Shown: in pieces, positions 53,885-54,138 of the stretch | Layout of the letters: each line of letters begins with the position of its first letter | How positions within the stretch are numbered: position 1 is the first letter of the stretch | DNA from: a virus | Virus record (IMG/VR): IMGVR_UViG_3300031539_000042 | Span: 1-54,138 of that record | DNA: 54,138 nt | Direction: 5' to 3' (one strand) | The notes under the pieces: generated by a model | The model's database searches: none | Seen by the model: the letters and a program-made list of their open reading frames with translations, nothing else | What the model was told of the DNA's origin: nothing | Translations under genes and position numbers: made by a program

Positions 53885-54138
53885 TTAAAGTTTAACTATT
53901 CTATATCTAGCAAAATGTTCGCCTTCTTTTTTTAAAACTTCTCTTTTATAACCTGCATATTTACCATTTGCAATATGCCTTAAAATTCTATCGGCATCCG
54001 TAAAACCAGTATTCAATATCCACTCTTTTTTAGTCCAAAAATCACCATTGCAAAAATCCCGTAATATTATTTCAGCTTGATTACGATACAGATTTTGGTC
54101 TGTTTCATTTTTTATATATTTACCATAAAACTTTACAG
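53885..54138 (-). CDS. Join-spanning hypothetical protein, C-terminal part
   Basis: The same gene as 1-191: the frame enters at 54138 within the repeated 127 bases and ends with TAA at 53885-53887. The last residues read KREVLKKEGEHFARYRIVKL. On the 54,011-bp circle it is one uninterrupted 105-residue gene. Confidence 0.7.
   Translation of the reverse strand, partial: VKFYGKYIKNETDQNLYRNQAEIILRDFCNGDFWTKKEWILNTGFTDADRILRHIANGKYAGYKREVLKKEGEHFARYRIVKL
54012..54138. repeat. Terminal direct repeat, copy 2 (circular closure)
   Basis: Exact duplicate of bases 1-127. It should be trimmed when the molecule is treated as a circle. Confidence 0.95.

Noticed and set aside
1-54138. Transposable Mu-like phage
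   Set aside because: Only the tail genes are Mu-like. There is no MuA/MuB pair or host-flanked end, and the IS1595-type transposases belong to insertion elements with their own ends.
1-54138. Alternative genetic code (stop reassignment)
   Set aside because: Terminase, portal, capsid, sheath and tape-measure genes are all full length with standard stops, and TAA, TAG and TGA all end genes.

Overview
The window is a complete, circularly closing genome of a contractile-tailed bacteriophage (myovirus) or phage-like prophage. Bases 1-127 are repeated exactly at 54012-54138, so the unique circle is 54,011 bp, and one 105-codon gene runs across the join. The DNA looks strongly A+T-rich (about 70% by eye, not computed), uses the standard genetic code and has ordinary AGGAGG-type ribosome binding sites. 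A phage-encoded outer-membrane beta-barrel protein ending in Phe points to a diderm (Gram-negative-type) host with low G+C; I cannot name the host. I recognise no integrase, CI-like repressor, partition gene or MuA transposase.

Almost every gene is on the minus strand, so the map reads right to left. The late module runs from small and large terminase (46.3-44.5 kb) through portal, MuF-like head morphogenesis protein, HK97 prohead protease and HK97-fold capsid (44.3-39.3 kb). The neck genes follow (38.8-35.1 kb), then a Mu-type contractile tail: sheath, tube, chaperone with a textbook -1 frameshift signal, a 545-residue tape measure, DNA-circularisation protein, gpP-like hub, a gpV/gp45-like spike fused to a long fibre, gp46, gp47/J and gp48 (34.9-22.5 kb). 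Fibres and appendages come next (22.5-18.3 kb), then a lysis region with holin candidates and an M15 peptidase (18.3-15.7 kb), closed by a perfect 9-bp hairpin at 15677-15707.

The early module starts from consensus sigma70-type promoters near 11.3, 9.4 and 4.7 kb. It encodes the outer-membrane protein, a replication-initiator-like protein whose gene contains 11-bp iterons, a DnaC-like loader, an intein-bearing DNA methyltransferase, YqaJ exonuclease and RecT. It then continues across the circular join into a run of small, often cysteine-rich proteins (54-46.6 kb) with a VRR-NUC nuclease and a YopX-family protein.

Three things stand out. (1) The methyltransferase is interrupted by an intein in which the HNH endonuclease gene lies in the +1 reading frame, so both frames stay open through the overlap. 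(2) The only large plus-strand block (11.35-15.67 kb) is two IS1595-type elements, one inserted in the other. The inner one has 26-bp terminal inverted repeats and an 8-bp target duplication, and splits the outer element's cargo gene; removing it restores a 343-residue frame. Both carry a P63C-like or antirepressor-like cargo gene overlapping the transposase. (3) Several intergenic gaps hold elaborate RNA-like folds, including two elements of matching architecture whose irregular stem pairs are nearly all G-U wobbles on the transcribed strand.
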